A DNA stretch of 64,000 bases, taken from contig DATMES010000001.1 of the NCBI GenBank assembly GCA_035556555.1, forward strand, positions 228,426-292,425. The letters run 5' to 3'. This stretch comes from Frankiaceae bacterium (GTDB taxonomy: Bacteria; Actinomycetota; Actinomycetes; BP-191). The translations under genes and the position numbers were made by a program. Positions 31,372 through 43,151 of this stretch are shown piece by piece. Numbering within the stretch: position 1 is the first letter of the stretch; each line of letters starts with the position of its first letter. The notes beneath the pieces were generated by a model. The model had not been told where the DNA came from. It saw only the letters and a list, made by a program, of their open reading frames with translations, and made no database searches.

Positions 31372-33300
31372 CTACGACTCCACTATCTCGCCCGTCGCCG
31401 GGTTGACAGCGGGCGCGGGTGAGGTGGCCGCCAGAGCGGCGGCGATCGTGACGGCGGTCTTCTTCCCGATGCCCGGAACGGTGGCGATCTCCTCCGGCGT
31501 CGCGGCGCGCAGCCGCTTGACCGAGCCGAAGTGCTTGAGCAGCGCCTTGCGCCGCGTCTCCCCGAGCCCGGGGACGTTGTCGAGGGCGCTCGTGGTCATG
31601 GACTTGCTGCGCTTCTGCCGGTGGTACGCGATCGCGAAGCGGTGCGCCTCGTCGCGGACGCGCTGGAGCAGGTACAGCCCCTCGCTGGTGCGCGGCATGA
31701 TCACCGGCTCCGACTCGCCGGGGAGCCAGACCTCCTCCAGCCGCTTCGCGAGGCCGCAGAGCGAGACGTCCACGACGCCGAGCTCGTCCATCGCTCTGGC
31801 GGCCGCCGCGACCTGGGGCGGGCCGCCGTCGACGACGACGAGGTTCGGCGGGTAGGCGAACCTGCGGCGCTCCCCCTCGGCCTCGTCCGGCGGGGGCGCG
31901 TCGCGCTCCTCGGCGTAGCGCGCGAAGCGGCGCGAGATGACCTCGAACATCGCCGCCGTGTCGTCCTGGCCCTCGACGTGCTTGATGGCGAAACGGCGGT
32001 ACTCGGCCTTGCGCGCCAGCCCGTCCTCGAACACGACCATCGAGCCGACGACGCTGGTGCCCTGGAGGTTCGAGATGTCGAAGCACTCGATCCGCAGCGG
32101 CGCCTCGGGCAGCCCGAGCGACTCCTGGATCTCGCCGAGCGCCTTGCTCCGCGCGGACAGGTCGCCCGCGCGGCGGAGCTTGTGCAGCTGGAACGCCTGC
32201 TGCGCGTTGCGGGTCACGGTCTCCTGGAGCGAGCGCTTGTCGCCGCGCTCGGGGACGCGGATCGCGACGCGGGAGCCGCGGATGCCGCAGAGCCACTCGG
32301 CGAGGGCGTCGTCGTTCGGCGGGAGGACGGGGACGAGGACCTCGCGGGGTACGTCGTCGGGTGACGCGGCGCCGTACAGCTGCTCGACGAACGAGCTCAC
32401 GAGAGCCGGCGGGTCGAGGTCCTCGACCTTGTCGACGACCCAGCCGCGCTGGCCGCGGACGCGGCCGTCGCGGACGTGGAACACCTGGAACGCCGCCTCC
32501 AGCCCGTCTTCGACGTAGCCGACGACGTCGGCGTCGACGCCGCTCGGCAGGACGACCGCCTGCTTCTCGATCGCGCGCCGCAGCGCGCCGATGTCGTCGC
32601 GGAGGCGGGCTGCCTGCTCGAACTCCAGGTTGCCCGCGGCCTCGGCCATGTCGCGTTCCAGCCGCTTGAGGTGCTTCGCGGTCTGGCCGGACAAGAAGTC
32701 GCAGAGCTGCTCGGCGATCTCGCGGTGCTCGTCGGCGGTGACGCGGCCGACGCACGGCGCCGAGCACTTGCCGATGTAGCCGAGCAGGCACGGGCGGCCG
32801 ACCTGGGAGGCGCGCTTGAAGACGCCGTTGCTGCAGGTGCGTACGGGGAAGACGCGGAGCAGCAGGTCGAGGGTCTCGCGGATCGCCCAGGCGTGGGCGT
32901 ACGGGCCGAAGTAGCGGACGCCCTTCTTCTTCGGGCCGCGCATGACCATCGCCCGCGGGTACCCCTCGGAGAACGTGATCGCGAGGCTCGGGTACGACTT
33001 GTCGTCGCGGTAGCGCACGTTGAACCGCGGGTCGTACTCCTTGATCCACGAGTACTCGAGCTGCAGCGCCTCGACCTCGGTCGTGACGACCGTCCAGTCG
33101 ACCGACGCGCCGGTCTCCACCATCGTGCGGGTGCGCTGGTGGAGGTTGCGGACGTCCTGGAAGTAGCTGGACAGCCTGCTGCGCAGGGACTTCGCCTTGC
33201 CGACGTAGATGACGCGGCCGGTCTTGTCGCGGAAGCGGTAGACGCCGGGCTGGTCGGGGATGGTGCCCGGCGCGGGGCGGTACAGCGCCGGGTCTGCCAT
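31372..33300 (-). CDS. uvrC: Excinuclease ABC subunit C
   Basis: 642 residues from ATG 33298-33300 ([12 protein letters not shown]). N-terminal GIY-YIG nuclease [20 protein letters not shown] for the 3' incision, a Cys cluster near [16 protein letters not shown] domain for UvrB binding at about 205-240 ([13 protein letters not shown]), the RNase H-like 5' nuclease ([20 protein letters not shown]) and a C-terminal helix-hairpin-helix pair ([20 protein letters not shown]). It cuts DNA on both sides of a lesion with UvrAB. Farther upstream starts would run into the ssgA-like promoter region and are rejected. Confidence 0.97.
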   Translation of the reverse strand: MADPALYRPAPGTIPDQPGVYRFRDKTGRVIYVGKAKSLRSRLSSYFQDVRNLHQRTRTMVETGASVDWTVVTTEVEALQLEYSWIKEYDPRFNVRYRDDKSYPSLAITFSEGYPRAMVMRGPKKKGVRYFGPYAHAWAIRETLDLLLRVFPVRTCSNGVFKRASQVGRPCLLGYIGKCSAPCVGRVTADEHREIAEQLCDFLSGQTAKHLKRLERDMAEAAGNLEFEQAARLRDDIGALRRAIEKQAVVLPSGVDADVVGYVEDGLEAAFQVFHVRDGRVRGQRGWVVDKVEDLDPPALVSSFVEQLYGAASPDDVPREVLVPVLPPNDDALAEWLCGIRGSRVAIRVPERGDKRSLQETVTRNAQQAFQLHKLRRAGDLSARSKALGEIQESLGLPEAPLRIECFDISNLQGTSVVGSMVVFEDGLARKAEYRRFAIKHVEGQDDTAAMFEVISRRFARYAEERDAPPPDEAEGERRRFAYPPNLVVVDGGPPQVAAAARAMDELGVVDVSLCGLAKRLEEVWLPGESEPVIMPRTSEGLYLLQRVRDEAHRFAIAYHRQKRSKSMTTSALDNVPGLGETRRKALLKHFGSVKRLRAATPEEIATVPGIGKKTAVTIAAALAATSPAPAVNPATGEIVES

Positions 33301-33427
33301 GCCGACATCGTACGAAGCGGCGCCCGCCGGGGCGCGGCCGGAGCGTGGCCCGTCCCGGAATTGGATTCGGTCGCCACTATCTGTCACATTTCGTTCCCCT
33401 ACGACGACTTCAGGGGTGAGGTCAGCA

Positions 33428-33841
33428 GTGGCGGACGACGTCACGGCGAGCGTGATCGTGGACGGTGGGTGCACGGGGCCCAACCGCACGACGATGCTGC
33501 GGCTCGCCTGGTCCCGCCGTGACCCGCTGGCCGTACGCCTCCTGCTCACCGCCGAGCCCGACCACCCGGCGCTGCCGCGCGGGCAGTGGATGGTGCTGCG
33601 CGACTTCCTCCGCTACGGCTGCGAGCACGCGACCGGCGACGGCCTCGTCCGGATCTACCCCGACCGCGGCGCCCAGCGGATCGTGCTCGAGCTCGTCGAC
33701 GGCGGCCGGCCGTGCGTCGTGCGCGTCGCCATGGACGTCGTCCAGCGGTTCCTCGACTCGACCGAGGAATTCTGCCCGTCGGGCGAGGAACGCCACGACG
33801 CCGCCATCGACGCGCTGATCGACCGTCTGCTGCGGGCCTGA
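33428..33841 (+). CDS. SsgA-like cell division/sporulation regulator
   Basis: 137 residues from GTG 33428, after AGGGGTGAGG. It matches the layout of SsgA-like proteins: a short N-terminal strand ([10 protein letters not shown]), then [15 protein letters not shown] (the DPxAV motif), [25 protein letters not shown], a beta segment and [18 protein letters not shown] at the end. These small proteins guide FtsZ localisation and peptidoglycan remodelling and are confined to morphologically complex actinomycetes. Similarity is by eye; the family is divergent. Divergent from uvrC. Confidence 0.75.
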   Translation: MADDVTASVIVDGGCTGPNRTTMLRLAWSRRDPLAVRLLLTAEPDHPALPRGQWMVLRDFLRYGCEHATGDGLVRIYPDRGAQRIVLELVDGGRPCVVRVAMDVVQRFLDSTEEFCPSGEERHDAAIDALIDRLLRA

Positions 33842-33846
33842 CGACC

Positions 33847-34566
33847 GTGTTCCGGGGGCGGCTGCGCGGGTGGTGGGTCGCGCTGCTGCCGCTGCTGCTG
33901 ACGGCGTGCGCGTCCGAGCAGGACATTCGCATCCAGCAGGAGATCAACGCCGCCCGTGAGCGCAACGCGGTGGCCGGCGCGGCGCTGGCGCTCCTCGTGA
34001 CGCTCGCGGTCCGGCACGTCGTTTTCGCGACGGCGGAGGACCGGGCCGCGCGCCGCGCGCGGAAGGGGAAGCCGGCGAAGCGCTTCGAGGTCTACTCGCG
34101 CCCGCCCGGCTCGTGGCTCGTCACGTCCGCGGTGCTGACCGAGGTGCTCTGCGACGCGGTGCTGGTCGGCGGCGGTGCGATCGTCGGCTGGGTGGTGGGG
34201 CCGGTGCCGTACGCCGACCAGACGTTCGAGGGGATCCTGCTGTTCGTCGTGATCCTCTTCCTCGTGTTCCCTGTCGCGGCGGCGCTCACGGCCGTCGCCC
34301 TGGTCGTGCAGGGCGTGGCGGCGCGGCTGCCGCGGGTGGGGACGCCGACGCTGGTGTTCCTCGGGCTGCCGCACGCCGGGGTGATCGCGCTCGGCGTCTC
34401 CGGGCTGCTCAACGGCGAGAACGAAGGGCGCTGGTGGTCGCTCGTGCCCGTGGCGCTCGGGCTGATCGGCGCGGGCGGCTTCTGGTCGGAGGTCGTCCAG
34501 CGCCGCGGCGGTTCCGCGGCCGCACAGCCCGGGCCGCCCAGGCCGCCGTACGGCTCGTACTACTAA
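33847..34566 (+). CDS. Membrane lipoprotein-like protein, unknown
   Basis: 239 residues from GTG 33847, 5 bp past the SsgA-like stop, so probably co-transcribed. N-terminus WWVALLPLLLTAC resembles a lipobox (Cys17) but is followed by SEQDIRIQQEINAARERNAVAG and then five hydrophobic segments, so the Cys may simply lie at the end of a first helix. The middle has a basic loop (RAARRARKGKPAKRFEVYSR). The C-terminus is Pro/Gly/Tyr-rich (PPRPPYGSYY). No family recognised. Repeat A copy 2 follows the stop. Confidence 0.7.
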   Translation: MFRGRLRGWWVALLPLLLTACASEQDIRIQQEINAARERNAVAGAALALLVTLAVRHVVFATAEDRAARRARKGKPAKRFEVYSRPPGSWLVTSAVLTEVLCDAVLVGGGAIVGWVVGPVPYADQTFEGILLFVVILFLVFPVAAALTAVALVVQGVAARLPRVGTPTLVFLGLPHAGVIALGVSGLLNGENEGRWWSLVPVALGLIGAGGFWSEVVQRRGGSAAAQPGPPRPPYGSYY

Positions 34567-34582
34567 CGCCGTCGAGGCGACC

Positions 34583-34634
34583 CCTTCGGGGTGCGTTCTG
34601 CGCTTTTTCCCCGCACGAGGCGCGACCGGGTTGC
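34583..34634 (+). repeat. Repeat A copy 2
   Basis: CTTCGGGGTGCG, TTCTGCGCTTTTTCCCCGCA, then CGCGACCGGGTTGCG; the central CG of the terminal palindrome has drifted. It lies between the convergent 33847 gene and uvrA. Confidence 0.75.
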
Positions 34635-34648
34635 GCAGTGGGCGGCGG

Positions 34649-37567
<2,919 letters not shown>

Positions 37568-37767
37568 AGTGGCGGTCCTTCGGGGTCGGTCCATCGGTCG
37601 TAGCCGACGTTAGCAAGGGGGTGTGACAAGTTTCCGGGCGAGCGTCCGCCGGGGCTGTGGACAAGTTCCTGTCGGGCCCCTCGGATACAGTCGCACCTGC
37701 GCCTCGGGTATTCCCCCCGGAGCCTCCCGACCCCGTACGTCACCACCGGAAGGGACGCCAGCCTCCC

Positions 37768-38487
37768 ATGCGTCACGGCACCTCCCCCACCGCCCGCGCG
37801 CTCCTCGCCCTGGGCGGGGCCGTCGCTCTCGCGCCGCTCGCCGCGGCCACGTCCCACGCGGGCGTCCAGCAGGCCGGCGCGATCAAGGTCGTCGGCAACG
37901 CCGCCAACAAGTTCGACCCCGTGGACGTCAAGGCGACGCCCAACGCCAAGGGCGAGATCTCGGTGACGCTGACGTCCGAGGGCGCGCCGCACACGTGGGA
38001 GAACAAGGCGCTCGGCATCGACACGGGGATCGTCATGGCCGGGCAGTCGAAGACGATCACGTTCAAGGCGCCGCCGGCAGGTCAGCACAAGGTCGTCTGC
38101 TCGCTGCACGAGTCGCAGGGCATGGTCGGCACGCTCACTGTCGAGGGCGGCGCCGCCGCGACCGAGGACCCCGAGCCGAGCGAGAGCGCGGAGCCGTCGG
38201 AGCAGCCGCCCGCGAGCGGCAGCGCCAGCGCGTCGGTGGGCGCCCCCGCGGGCGGCGACAACGCCCCGACGGCGGGTGCCGACGACCACGGCGAGGAGGG
38301 CGAGGAGGAGCACCACGCCCCCGGCCTGGAGGACAACGAGGTGCTCGAACGCATCGAGGCCGAGCGCGCGGCGCAGGAGGGCGCGGTGAGCGGCTTCAAG
38401 TTCTTCACGATGGTCTGCATCGCGTTCCTCGCGATCCTCGGCGCGGCCGTCATGTTCTCGACCCGGCCGCGCCGCGCCGGCCGGTAA
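37768..38487 (+). CDS. Membrane-anchored cupredoxin (plastocyanin-like)
   Basis: 239 residues. Signal sequence to about residue 30 (LAPLAAATSHAG), then a single cupredoxin domain (about 35-125) with type-1 copper ligands His (GAPHTWENK) and Cys-x2-His-x4-Met (VCSLHESQGM). A 60-residue acidic Ala/Pro/Ser linker follows (EDPEPSESAEPSEQPP, GEEGEEEHHAPG), then a C-terminal membrane helix FFTMVCIAFLAILGAAVMF and a basic end. It is thus tethered outside with a flexible arm, suited to carry electrons over a distance, perhaps to the copper-domain CtaC (inference). Confidence 0.85.
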   Translation: MRHGTSPTARALLALGGAVALAPLAAATSHAGVQQAGAIKVVGNAANKFDPVDVKATPNAKGEISVTLTSEGAPHTWENKALGIDTGIVMAGQSKTITFKAPPAGQHKVVCSLHESQGMVGTLTVEGGAAATEDPEPSESAEPSEQPPASGSASASVGAPAGGDNAPTAGADDHGEEGEEEHHAPGLEDNEVLERIEAERAAQEGAVSGFKFFTMVCIAFLAILGAAVMFSTRPRRAGR

Positions 38488-38495
38488 CGACGCGC

Positions 38496-39152
38496 GTGAC
38501 GTACACCGGCGACGTCACGGTCGGCGGCCCCGCCGACGTCCGTGAGCTGCCCGGCCTGCGCGTGACCAAGCTGGCTGTGGGGCCGTACGACAACAACGTC
38601 TACCTGCTCCGCTGCGCCACGACGGGGACGACGGTGCTGGTGGACGGCGCCAACGAGGCCGAGCGCGTCCTCGCGACGCTCGCCGCGGACCCGCTGGTGG
38701 CGATCGTGCAGACGCACGGCCACTTCGACCACGTGCAGGCGATCGCGGAGCTGCGTGCGGCGACCGGCGCGCGGCTGCTCTGCCACGCCGCCGACGCCGG
38801 GATGATGCCGCCCGGCCAGGAGCCCGAGCTCGTCGCAGACGGTGACGAGGTCGCGGTCGGCGAGGCGACGCTGCGCGCGATCCACCTGGAGGGGCACACC
38901 CCGGGCGGGCTCGCGCTGCTCTACGAGGGCGACCCCGAGCGGCCGCACCTGTTCACCGGGGACAGCCTGTTCCCCGGCGGCGTCGGCAACACCCAGCAGG
39001 ACGCCGCGCGGTTCACCAGGCTTCTGGACGACGTCGAGGCCAAGCTCTTCTGCCTGCCGGACGAGACCTGGGTCTACCCCGGCCACGGCAAGGACACGAC
39101 GCTCGGCGCGGAGCGCCCCTCGATCCCGGAGTGGCGCGCCCGCGGCTGGTAG
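38496..39152 (+). CDS. MBL-fold hydrolase (glyoxalase II-like)
   Basis: 218 residues from GTG 38496. Metallo-beta-lactamase fold with metal site THGHFDHVQAI, a second His in HLEGHTPGGLALL, the Asp in FTGDSLFPGGVG and the final His in VYPGHGKDTT. This matches the short hydrolase that neighbours uvrA in many actinobacteria (Rv1637c-like). It probably hydrolyses a thioester such as S-lactoyl-thiol, but the substrate is not known. It is 8 bp after the cupredoxin stop, likely in one unit. Confidence 0.9.
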   Translation: MTYTGDVTVGGPADVRELPGLRVTKLAVGPYDNNVYLLRCATTGTTVLVDGANEAERVLATLAADPLVAIVQTHGHFDHVQAIAELRAATGARLLCHAADAGMMPPGQEPELVADGDEVAVGEATLRAIHLEGHTPGGLALLYEGDPERPHLFTGDSLFPGGVGNTQQDAARFTRLLDDVEAKLFCLPDETWVYPGHGKDTTLGAERPSIPEWRARGW

Positions 39153-39178
39153 GCGGATCGGAAACCCTCGCACTGGCC

Positions 39179-39370
39179 GTGAAGGCAATCAACGAGATCC
39201 CCTACGTAACAATTCTACCGATGACGGTGGGCGGACCTCCCCTTGACGCACTCGTTGAGGGCCAGCAAGAGAATTCCCATTCCTTCCGAGTGGAAGCTCT
39301 GGCGATGGCCGCAGGATGGGTGCTCGCCGCGATCCAGGATGCCACTCGCGCGGCCTTTCCTGGGCCGTAG
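39179..39370 (+). CDS. Low-GC orphan ORF (possible acquired gene or fragment)
   Basis: 63 residues from GTG 39179: KAINEIPYVTILPMTVGGPP, then LDALVEGQQENSHSFRVEAL and a final helix WVLAAIQDATRAAFPGP. GC content (about 59%) is far below its neighbours, with codons such as GTA, ACA, ATT, CTA and CTT that are nearly absent nearby. No Shine-Dalgarno is obvious. The sequence is protein-like (helix-strand pattern) but matches no family I know. It abuts a MITE-like element, so recent transfer is plausible. Confidence 0.5.
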   Translation: MKAINEIPYVTILPMTVGGPPLDALVEGQQENSHSFRVEALAMAAGWVLAAIQDATRAAFPGP

Positions 39371-39377
39371 CCAGCAT

Positions 39378-39565
39378 CTAGTGCGCTTGGCGAAACGGCG
39401 TGATGGTGGCCGAGCGTGACCGGCTGCGTCCCAGGTGAGCGCCTCCGCCATGATCGGGGTGCGATCTGCGCCTTTGCCCCGCACGGCCCGCAACCCGGTT
39501 GCGGAGCCGACCCGGACACCGTCACCGCACGTGACCGTGGGCGGCGTTTCGCCAAGCCCTACTAG
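39378..39565. mobile_element. MITE-like element with nested repeat A copy
   Basis: About 188 bp bounded by inverted ends CTAGTGCGCTTGGCGAAACG (39378) and CGTTTCGCCAAGCCCTACTAG (39545-39565). The inner 12 bp (CTTGGCGAAACG) match perfectly. No transposase reading frame. CTAG lies at both tips, as for elements that use TA targets. Repeat A copy 3 sits inside. Confidence 0.65.
39452..39502 (+). repeat. Repeat A copy 3 (inside the MITE-like element)
   Basis: GATCGGGGTGCGATCTGCGC, CTTTGCCCCGCACG and the perfect palindrome GCAACCCGGTTGC. More diverged in the loop than copies 1, 2 and 5. Confidence 0.7.
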
Positions 39566-39582
39566 GCGCAGTTGGGGAAGGC

Positions 39583-41655
39583 TTACTCGTCGGGCGTCAT
39601 GCCCGACGGCGCGACCACCGAGGACGACGACGCGGTCGCGCTGAACGGCGGGAACAGCACGTCGCTGTAGAGCCCGATCCGCCGGTCCCAGAACGACTGC
39701 GCCACGGCCTTGTCGTTGACCGTGTGCACGTACGGCACCGCGCCGAGCGCCTTGATGTCCGCGACGAACGACGACTCGAAGCGGCGGCGCTCGCGGTTGT
39801 TGGCGGCGAGGCTGATCGCGCGGTTGCGCGTGCCGAACCACATCATCACGGCCGGCACCCGCTCCTTGCGCACCCAGTCGAGCAGCTCGGGGTTGTCCAT
39901 GCGGCCGTACGCCTGGGTGCGGTAGAGCGCGACGACGTAGTTCTGCAGCGGGTACGCCTTGCGCATCGCCGCGAGCATCGCCGGGTCGGCGACGTGCGGC
40001 ATGAGGCGTTCGACGATCGCGGGGTCGCGGCCGGCGAGGCGGACGTACGTCGTCCAGGCGCGGACGCCCTCGTACTTGAGGTCGAGGATGATGTACGCGT
40101 CGGTGTACTGCTTCATGAGCGCGACGAGGTCCTGGGCCCGCAGGATCGTGTACTTGCCCTGGAACTTGTGGCCCTCGAGGTCCGCCCAGGTCGAGTCCTT
40201 GAACAGCTTGTTCAGGCCGTACGACGCCTCGGTGCCGTCGTGCGCGACGACGACGGTGCCGTCGGCGAGGACGACCTGGTCGGCCTCGAACACGCGGTAG
40301 CCGCGGTCGTAGTTGTACTGGAACGCCTCCAGCGTGTTCGTGTAGCCGTGGCCGTCGATGCCGCCCATGGCATGCGCGACGAAGCCGTACGGGTTGAACT
40401 GGTTGCGGATCGACTCGGGGCGCAGCGGGATCGCGCGCTCGAACCCGATGTCGATGGTGGTGTTGCGGCCGATGAAGCCGCGGCCGTAGCCCGACCAGAT
40501 CGAGTCCATGGCGTTGCCGGGCGCGTAGAAGAACACGTCGTCGCGGCCGTCGCCGCCGAAGTCGCCGCCGACCGGGTGGTACGTCGTGTGCGGCAGCGAC
40601 ACGGCCTTGCGGTCGAACCCGCCGGACGTCCTGCCGTAGTAGACGTAGTCAGCGGCCGCGCCGGGACCGTAGACGAGCAGGTCGCCGCGGCCGTCGCCGT
40701 CGAAGTCGCGCGGGACAGGCACACCGGCCGCGCCGATCGCGGTGGAGCGGCCGACGAAGCGGCGGCTCCTGGTGCCGTACCACGCGGCGTCGGGGGCGGA
40801 GCCGGCGCCGTACCAGAGGACGTCGCGCGCGGTGTTGCCGTCGAAGTCGCCGACGACCGGCTCGTACGTCCCGCTGACGTTGATCGCGACGCCGCGGAAC
40901 ACGCCGCGACCGCCGCTGTACCAGAGCGCGTCCTTCGCCGAGCCGCTGCCGTACCAGAGGACGTCGGTGTGCTTGTCGCCGTCGAAGTCGCCGAGGACCG
41001 GGCGGTACGAACGGTTGACCGTGACCGAGCGGCTGACGAACGAGCGTGAGCCGGTGCCGTACCAGACGACGTCGCGGGTCGTGCCGGCGCCGTACCAGAA
41101 CACGTCGCCCTTGCCGTCGCCGTCGAAGTCGCCGGTGAGGGCCTCGTACGCGCCGGACACGCTGACCTCGCGGCGGACGAAGCGGCCGCCTGTCCCGCCG
41201 TACCAGACGACGTCGGTGCCGCCGCCGGGGGCGTACCAGAGGACGTCGGCCTTGCGGTCGCCGTCGAAGTCGCCGACGACGGGCTCGTACGTGCCGGAGA
41301 TGAGGAGCCGGACGCCGGAGAACGTGCCGCCCGCGCGGCCGAGCCACAGGTGGTCGGGACGGGAGCCGGGGCCGTACATGAGCACGTCGGTCTCGCCGTC
41401 GCCGTTGAAGTCGCCGGAGAGCGGGGTCAGCGCGCCCGGCTCGGCGAGAGCGCGGGCGGGCAGCGCGGACGCCTCGACGACGGGGTTCGTGGCCGTGCTC
41501 GTGGCGACAGGGGCCGTGCGCGGGGCCCGGACCGGGGCGGCGGGCGCGGCGGGCGCGACCGCCGCGAGGCCGTACGCGGCGGCGGCCACGACGAGCACTG
41601 ACGCGGTCGAACGAAGCTGAACGAGCACTGGGAGTCCCCCGGGAAGCGGCGGCAA
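39583..41655 (-). CDS. Secreted FG-GAP beta-propeller fused to a glycerophosphodiester phosphodiesterase-like domain
   Basis: 690 residues. Signal sequence near VLVVAAAAYGLAAVAPAAPA, then a linker to about residue 75. Seven FG-GAP/VCBS blades follow (about 80-400), each with a Ca-binding loop of the DFDGDxxxDVLWYG type, e.g. DFDGDRKADVLWY and DFGGDGRDDVFFY; seven copies fit a closed propeller. The C-terminal 260 residues are GDPD-like: VAHAMGGIDGHGYTNTLEAF, FEADQVVLADGTVVVAHDG (the family His/Glu/Asp metal motif), AYIILDLKYEG and VHTVND. Probably an exported lipid- or wall-phosphodiesterase with a binding propeller. Confidence 0.85.
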   Translation of the reverse strand: MPPLPGGLPVLVQLRSTASVLVVAAAAYGLAAVAPAAPAAPVRAPRTAPVATSTATNPVVEASALPARALAEPGALTPLSGDFNGDGETDVLMYGPGSRPDHLWLGRAGGTFSGVRLLISGTYEPVVGDFDGDRKADVLWYAPGGGTDVVWYGGTGGRFVRREVSVSGAYEALTGDFDGDGKGDVFWYGAGTTRDVVWYGTGSRSFVSRSVTVNRSYRPVLGDFDGDKHTDVLWYGSGSAKDALWYSGGRGVFRGVAINVSGTYEPVVGDFDGNTARDVLWYGAGSAPDAAWYGTRSRRFVGRSTAIGAAGVPVPRDFDGDGRGDLLVYGPGAAADYVYYGRTSGGFDRKAVSLPHTTYHPVGGDFGGDGRDDVFFYAPGNAMDSIWSGYGRGFIGRNTTIDIGFERAIPLRPESIRNQFNPYGFVAHAMGGIDGHGYTNTLEAFQYNYDRGYRVFEADQVVLADGTVVVAHDGTEASYGLNKLFKDSTWADLEGHKFQGKYTILRAQDLVALMKQYTDAYIILDLKYEGVRAWTTYVRLAGRDPAIVERLMPHVADPAMLAAMRKAYPLQNYVVALYRTQAYGRMDNPELLDWVRKERVPAVMMWFGTRNRAISLAANNRERRRFESSFVADIKALGAVPYVHTVNDKAVAQSFWDRRIGLYSDVLFPPFSATASSSSVVAPSGMTPDE

Positions 41656-41732
41656 GGCAGGCTGGCGATCTACTCGATCGTAGAGACGTAACGTCCCAAC
41701 CGTGGGGGTTTTGACCTAATTCCTCGATCGTC

Positions 41733-42710
41733 TCAGCGGGTGCTCGTGGTGCGGAAGCAGCGTTTCGGCGGCTCCGCGGTGGGGTCGAGGACGTCGAAGT
41801 CCTCCGCCGGCGCGTCCGGGGGCTGCGTCGCGGCGGCGGCCTTGTCGAGCACCACGCGGACGTACGCTCCGAAGTCGCCGCGCTGGCCGCACGGCGTGTG
41901 GTCGCTCACGTAGTAGCCGTAGCTCACCCACGGCGCCGAGAGGCCGTCGCGAGCCGGCTGGAAGTCGAATCGCAGCGTCCGGTGGACCGCCACGAGCTCC
42001 GGCGCCGCCGCCGGGGCCCCCGGCGAGCGCAGCGCGTACACCGCGACATACGTCGCCGACACCCGCAGCGCGTCGTCCGCGACGCGGGCCGTCATGCGGC
42101 CGTTGACCTTGACCGTGCGGGACGCGGGCGCGACGACGCGCGGGTCGAACCGGTTCATGACGTACGCCGTCTGGTCCTTCCACTGCCGGGCGCTCCCCGG
42201 CGCGAGCCTGCCCAGCACCGGCTCGGTACGGCGGCCGTAGAGCACGGAGCGGTCGAGGAGCGCCGTACGGAGCAGGGCAGCCGTGCGGTCGTACGCCGCG
42301 GCGACCTGCGCGGCGGAGAACGCGCCGACGGCCTTCGCCGCGGGCGGCCGGATGCCGGCGGCGCCCACCGGCCAGGACTCGACCCGGCTGCCGGCGAACG
42401 CGTCGGGCGTCCGCGGCGGCGGGGTGTGCGACGGCACGACCACCGGCGCCTGCGCCGGGACCGGGAGGCGCGGCTCGGGGAGCCGCGTCAGCGCGACGAC
42501 GCCCGCCGCGACGACAGCCGTGGTGACGACGAGCGCGAGGACCGTACGCCGCCCGCGCCGGGGCTTCACGGGCCCGCGGCGCCGCTCCTTCGCCTCGCGC
42601 CGAACCTCGCGCAGCGACTCGCGCGACGGCGGCGGGAGGAGGTCTGCCTCGCGGACGGTGGCGGCGTCGACGAAAGCGTCGTCGAACTGGTCGCGCTCCT
42701 CCCCCGCCAT
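41733..42710 (-). CDS. Single-pass membrane protein, unknown
   Basis: 325 residues. Acidic N-terminus, a strongly basic stretch (REVRREAKERRRGPVKPRRG), one membrane helix at about 55-75 (LALVVTTAVVAAGVVAL), a Pro/Val-rich linker, and a soluble domain of about 220 residues outside the membrane. The outer domain contains FSAAQVAAAYDRTAALLRTALL and WVSYGYYVSDHTPCGQRGDF. Similar layouts occur in actinobacterial proteins of unknown role. Separated by 9 bp from the VOC gene stop, so possibly co-transcribed with it. Confidence 0.75.
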   Translation of the reverse strand: MAGEERDQFDDAFVDAATVREADLLPPPSRESLREVRREAKERRRGPVKPRRGRRTVLALVVTTAVVAAGVVALTRLPEPRLPVPAQAPVVVPSHTPPPRTPDAFAGSRVESWPVGAAGIRPPAAKAVGAFSAAQVAAAYDRTAALLRTALLDRSVLYGRRTEPVLGRLAPGSARQWKDQTAYVMNRFDPRVVAPASRTVKVNGRMTARVADDALRVSATYVAVYALRSPGAPAAAPELVAVHRTLRFDFQPARDGLSAPWVSYGYYVSDHTPCGQRGDFGAYVRVVLDKAAAATQPPDAPAEDFDVLDPTAEPPKRCFRTTSTR

Positions 42711-42719
42711 GCGGGCAGG

Positions 42720-43151
42720 TTACGGAAGCTGAGGCACGCCGTCCACGAGCGGCCAGCCGGGGTTGAAGGCGACCTCCCACGCGTTGCCGTCGGGGTCGGC
42801 GAAGTAGCCGGAGTAGCCGCCCCAGTCCATGCGGACGGCCGGCTCGAGCGGCGTGGCGCCCGCCTCGACCGCCTCGGCGAGCACCCGGTCGACCTCGGCC
42901 TCGGACTCGACGTTGATCGCGATGACCACGCCGCGGGCGGCGGCGGGCGGGGTGTACGGCAGCCCCGCCTCCTCCGCCACCGAACGGTCGTTCCAGAGCC
43001 CGATCACGGCCCCGCTCGTCGCGAAGAACGCGATGTCCCCCGGCACCGACGCCGGCGAGCGGGTCCAGCCGAGGCGCTCGTAGAACGCCGCGGCCGCCTC
43101 GACGTCGGCGACGCCGAGGGTGACCAGGCTGGTGCGGGCGGGGACCGTCAA
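42720..43151 (-). CDS. VOC-family (glyoxalase/bleomycin resistance-like) protein
   Basis: 143 residues from TTG 43149-43151, whose TTGA overlaps the terC stop. Two beta-alpha-beta-beta-beta modules: LVTLGVADVEAAAAFYERLGW in the first, and MDWGGYSGYFADPDGNAWEVAFNP in the second, with the Glu of NAWEVAFNP at the usual metal position. VOC proteins include isomerases, lyases and dioxygenases and drug-binding proteins; the substrate cannot be read from sequence. Coupling to terC suggests shared control through the riboswitch. Confidence 0.85.
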   Translation of the reverse strand: MTVPARTSLVTLGVADVEAAAAFYERLGWTRSPASVPGDIAFFATSGAVIGLWNDRSVAEEAGLPYTPPAAARGVVIAINVESEAEVDRVLAEAVEAGATPLEPAVRMDWGGYSGYFADPDGNAWEVAFNPGWPLVDGVPQLP

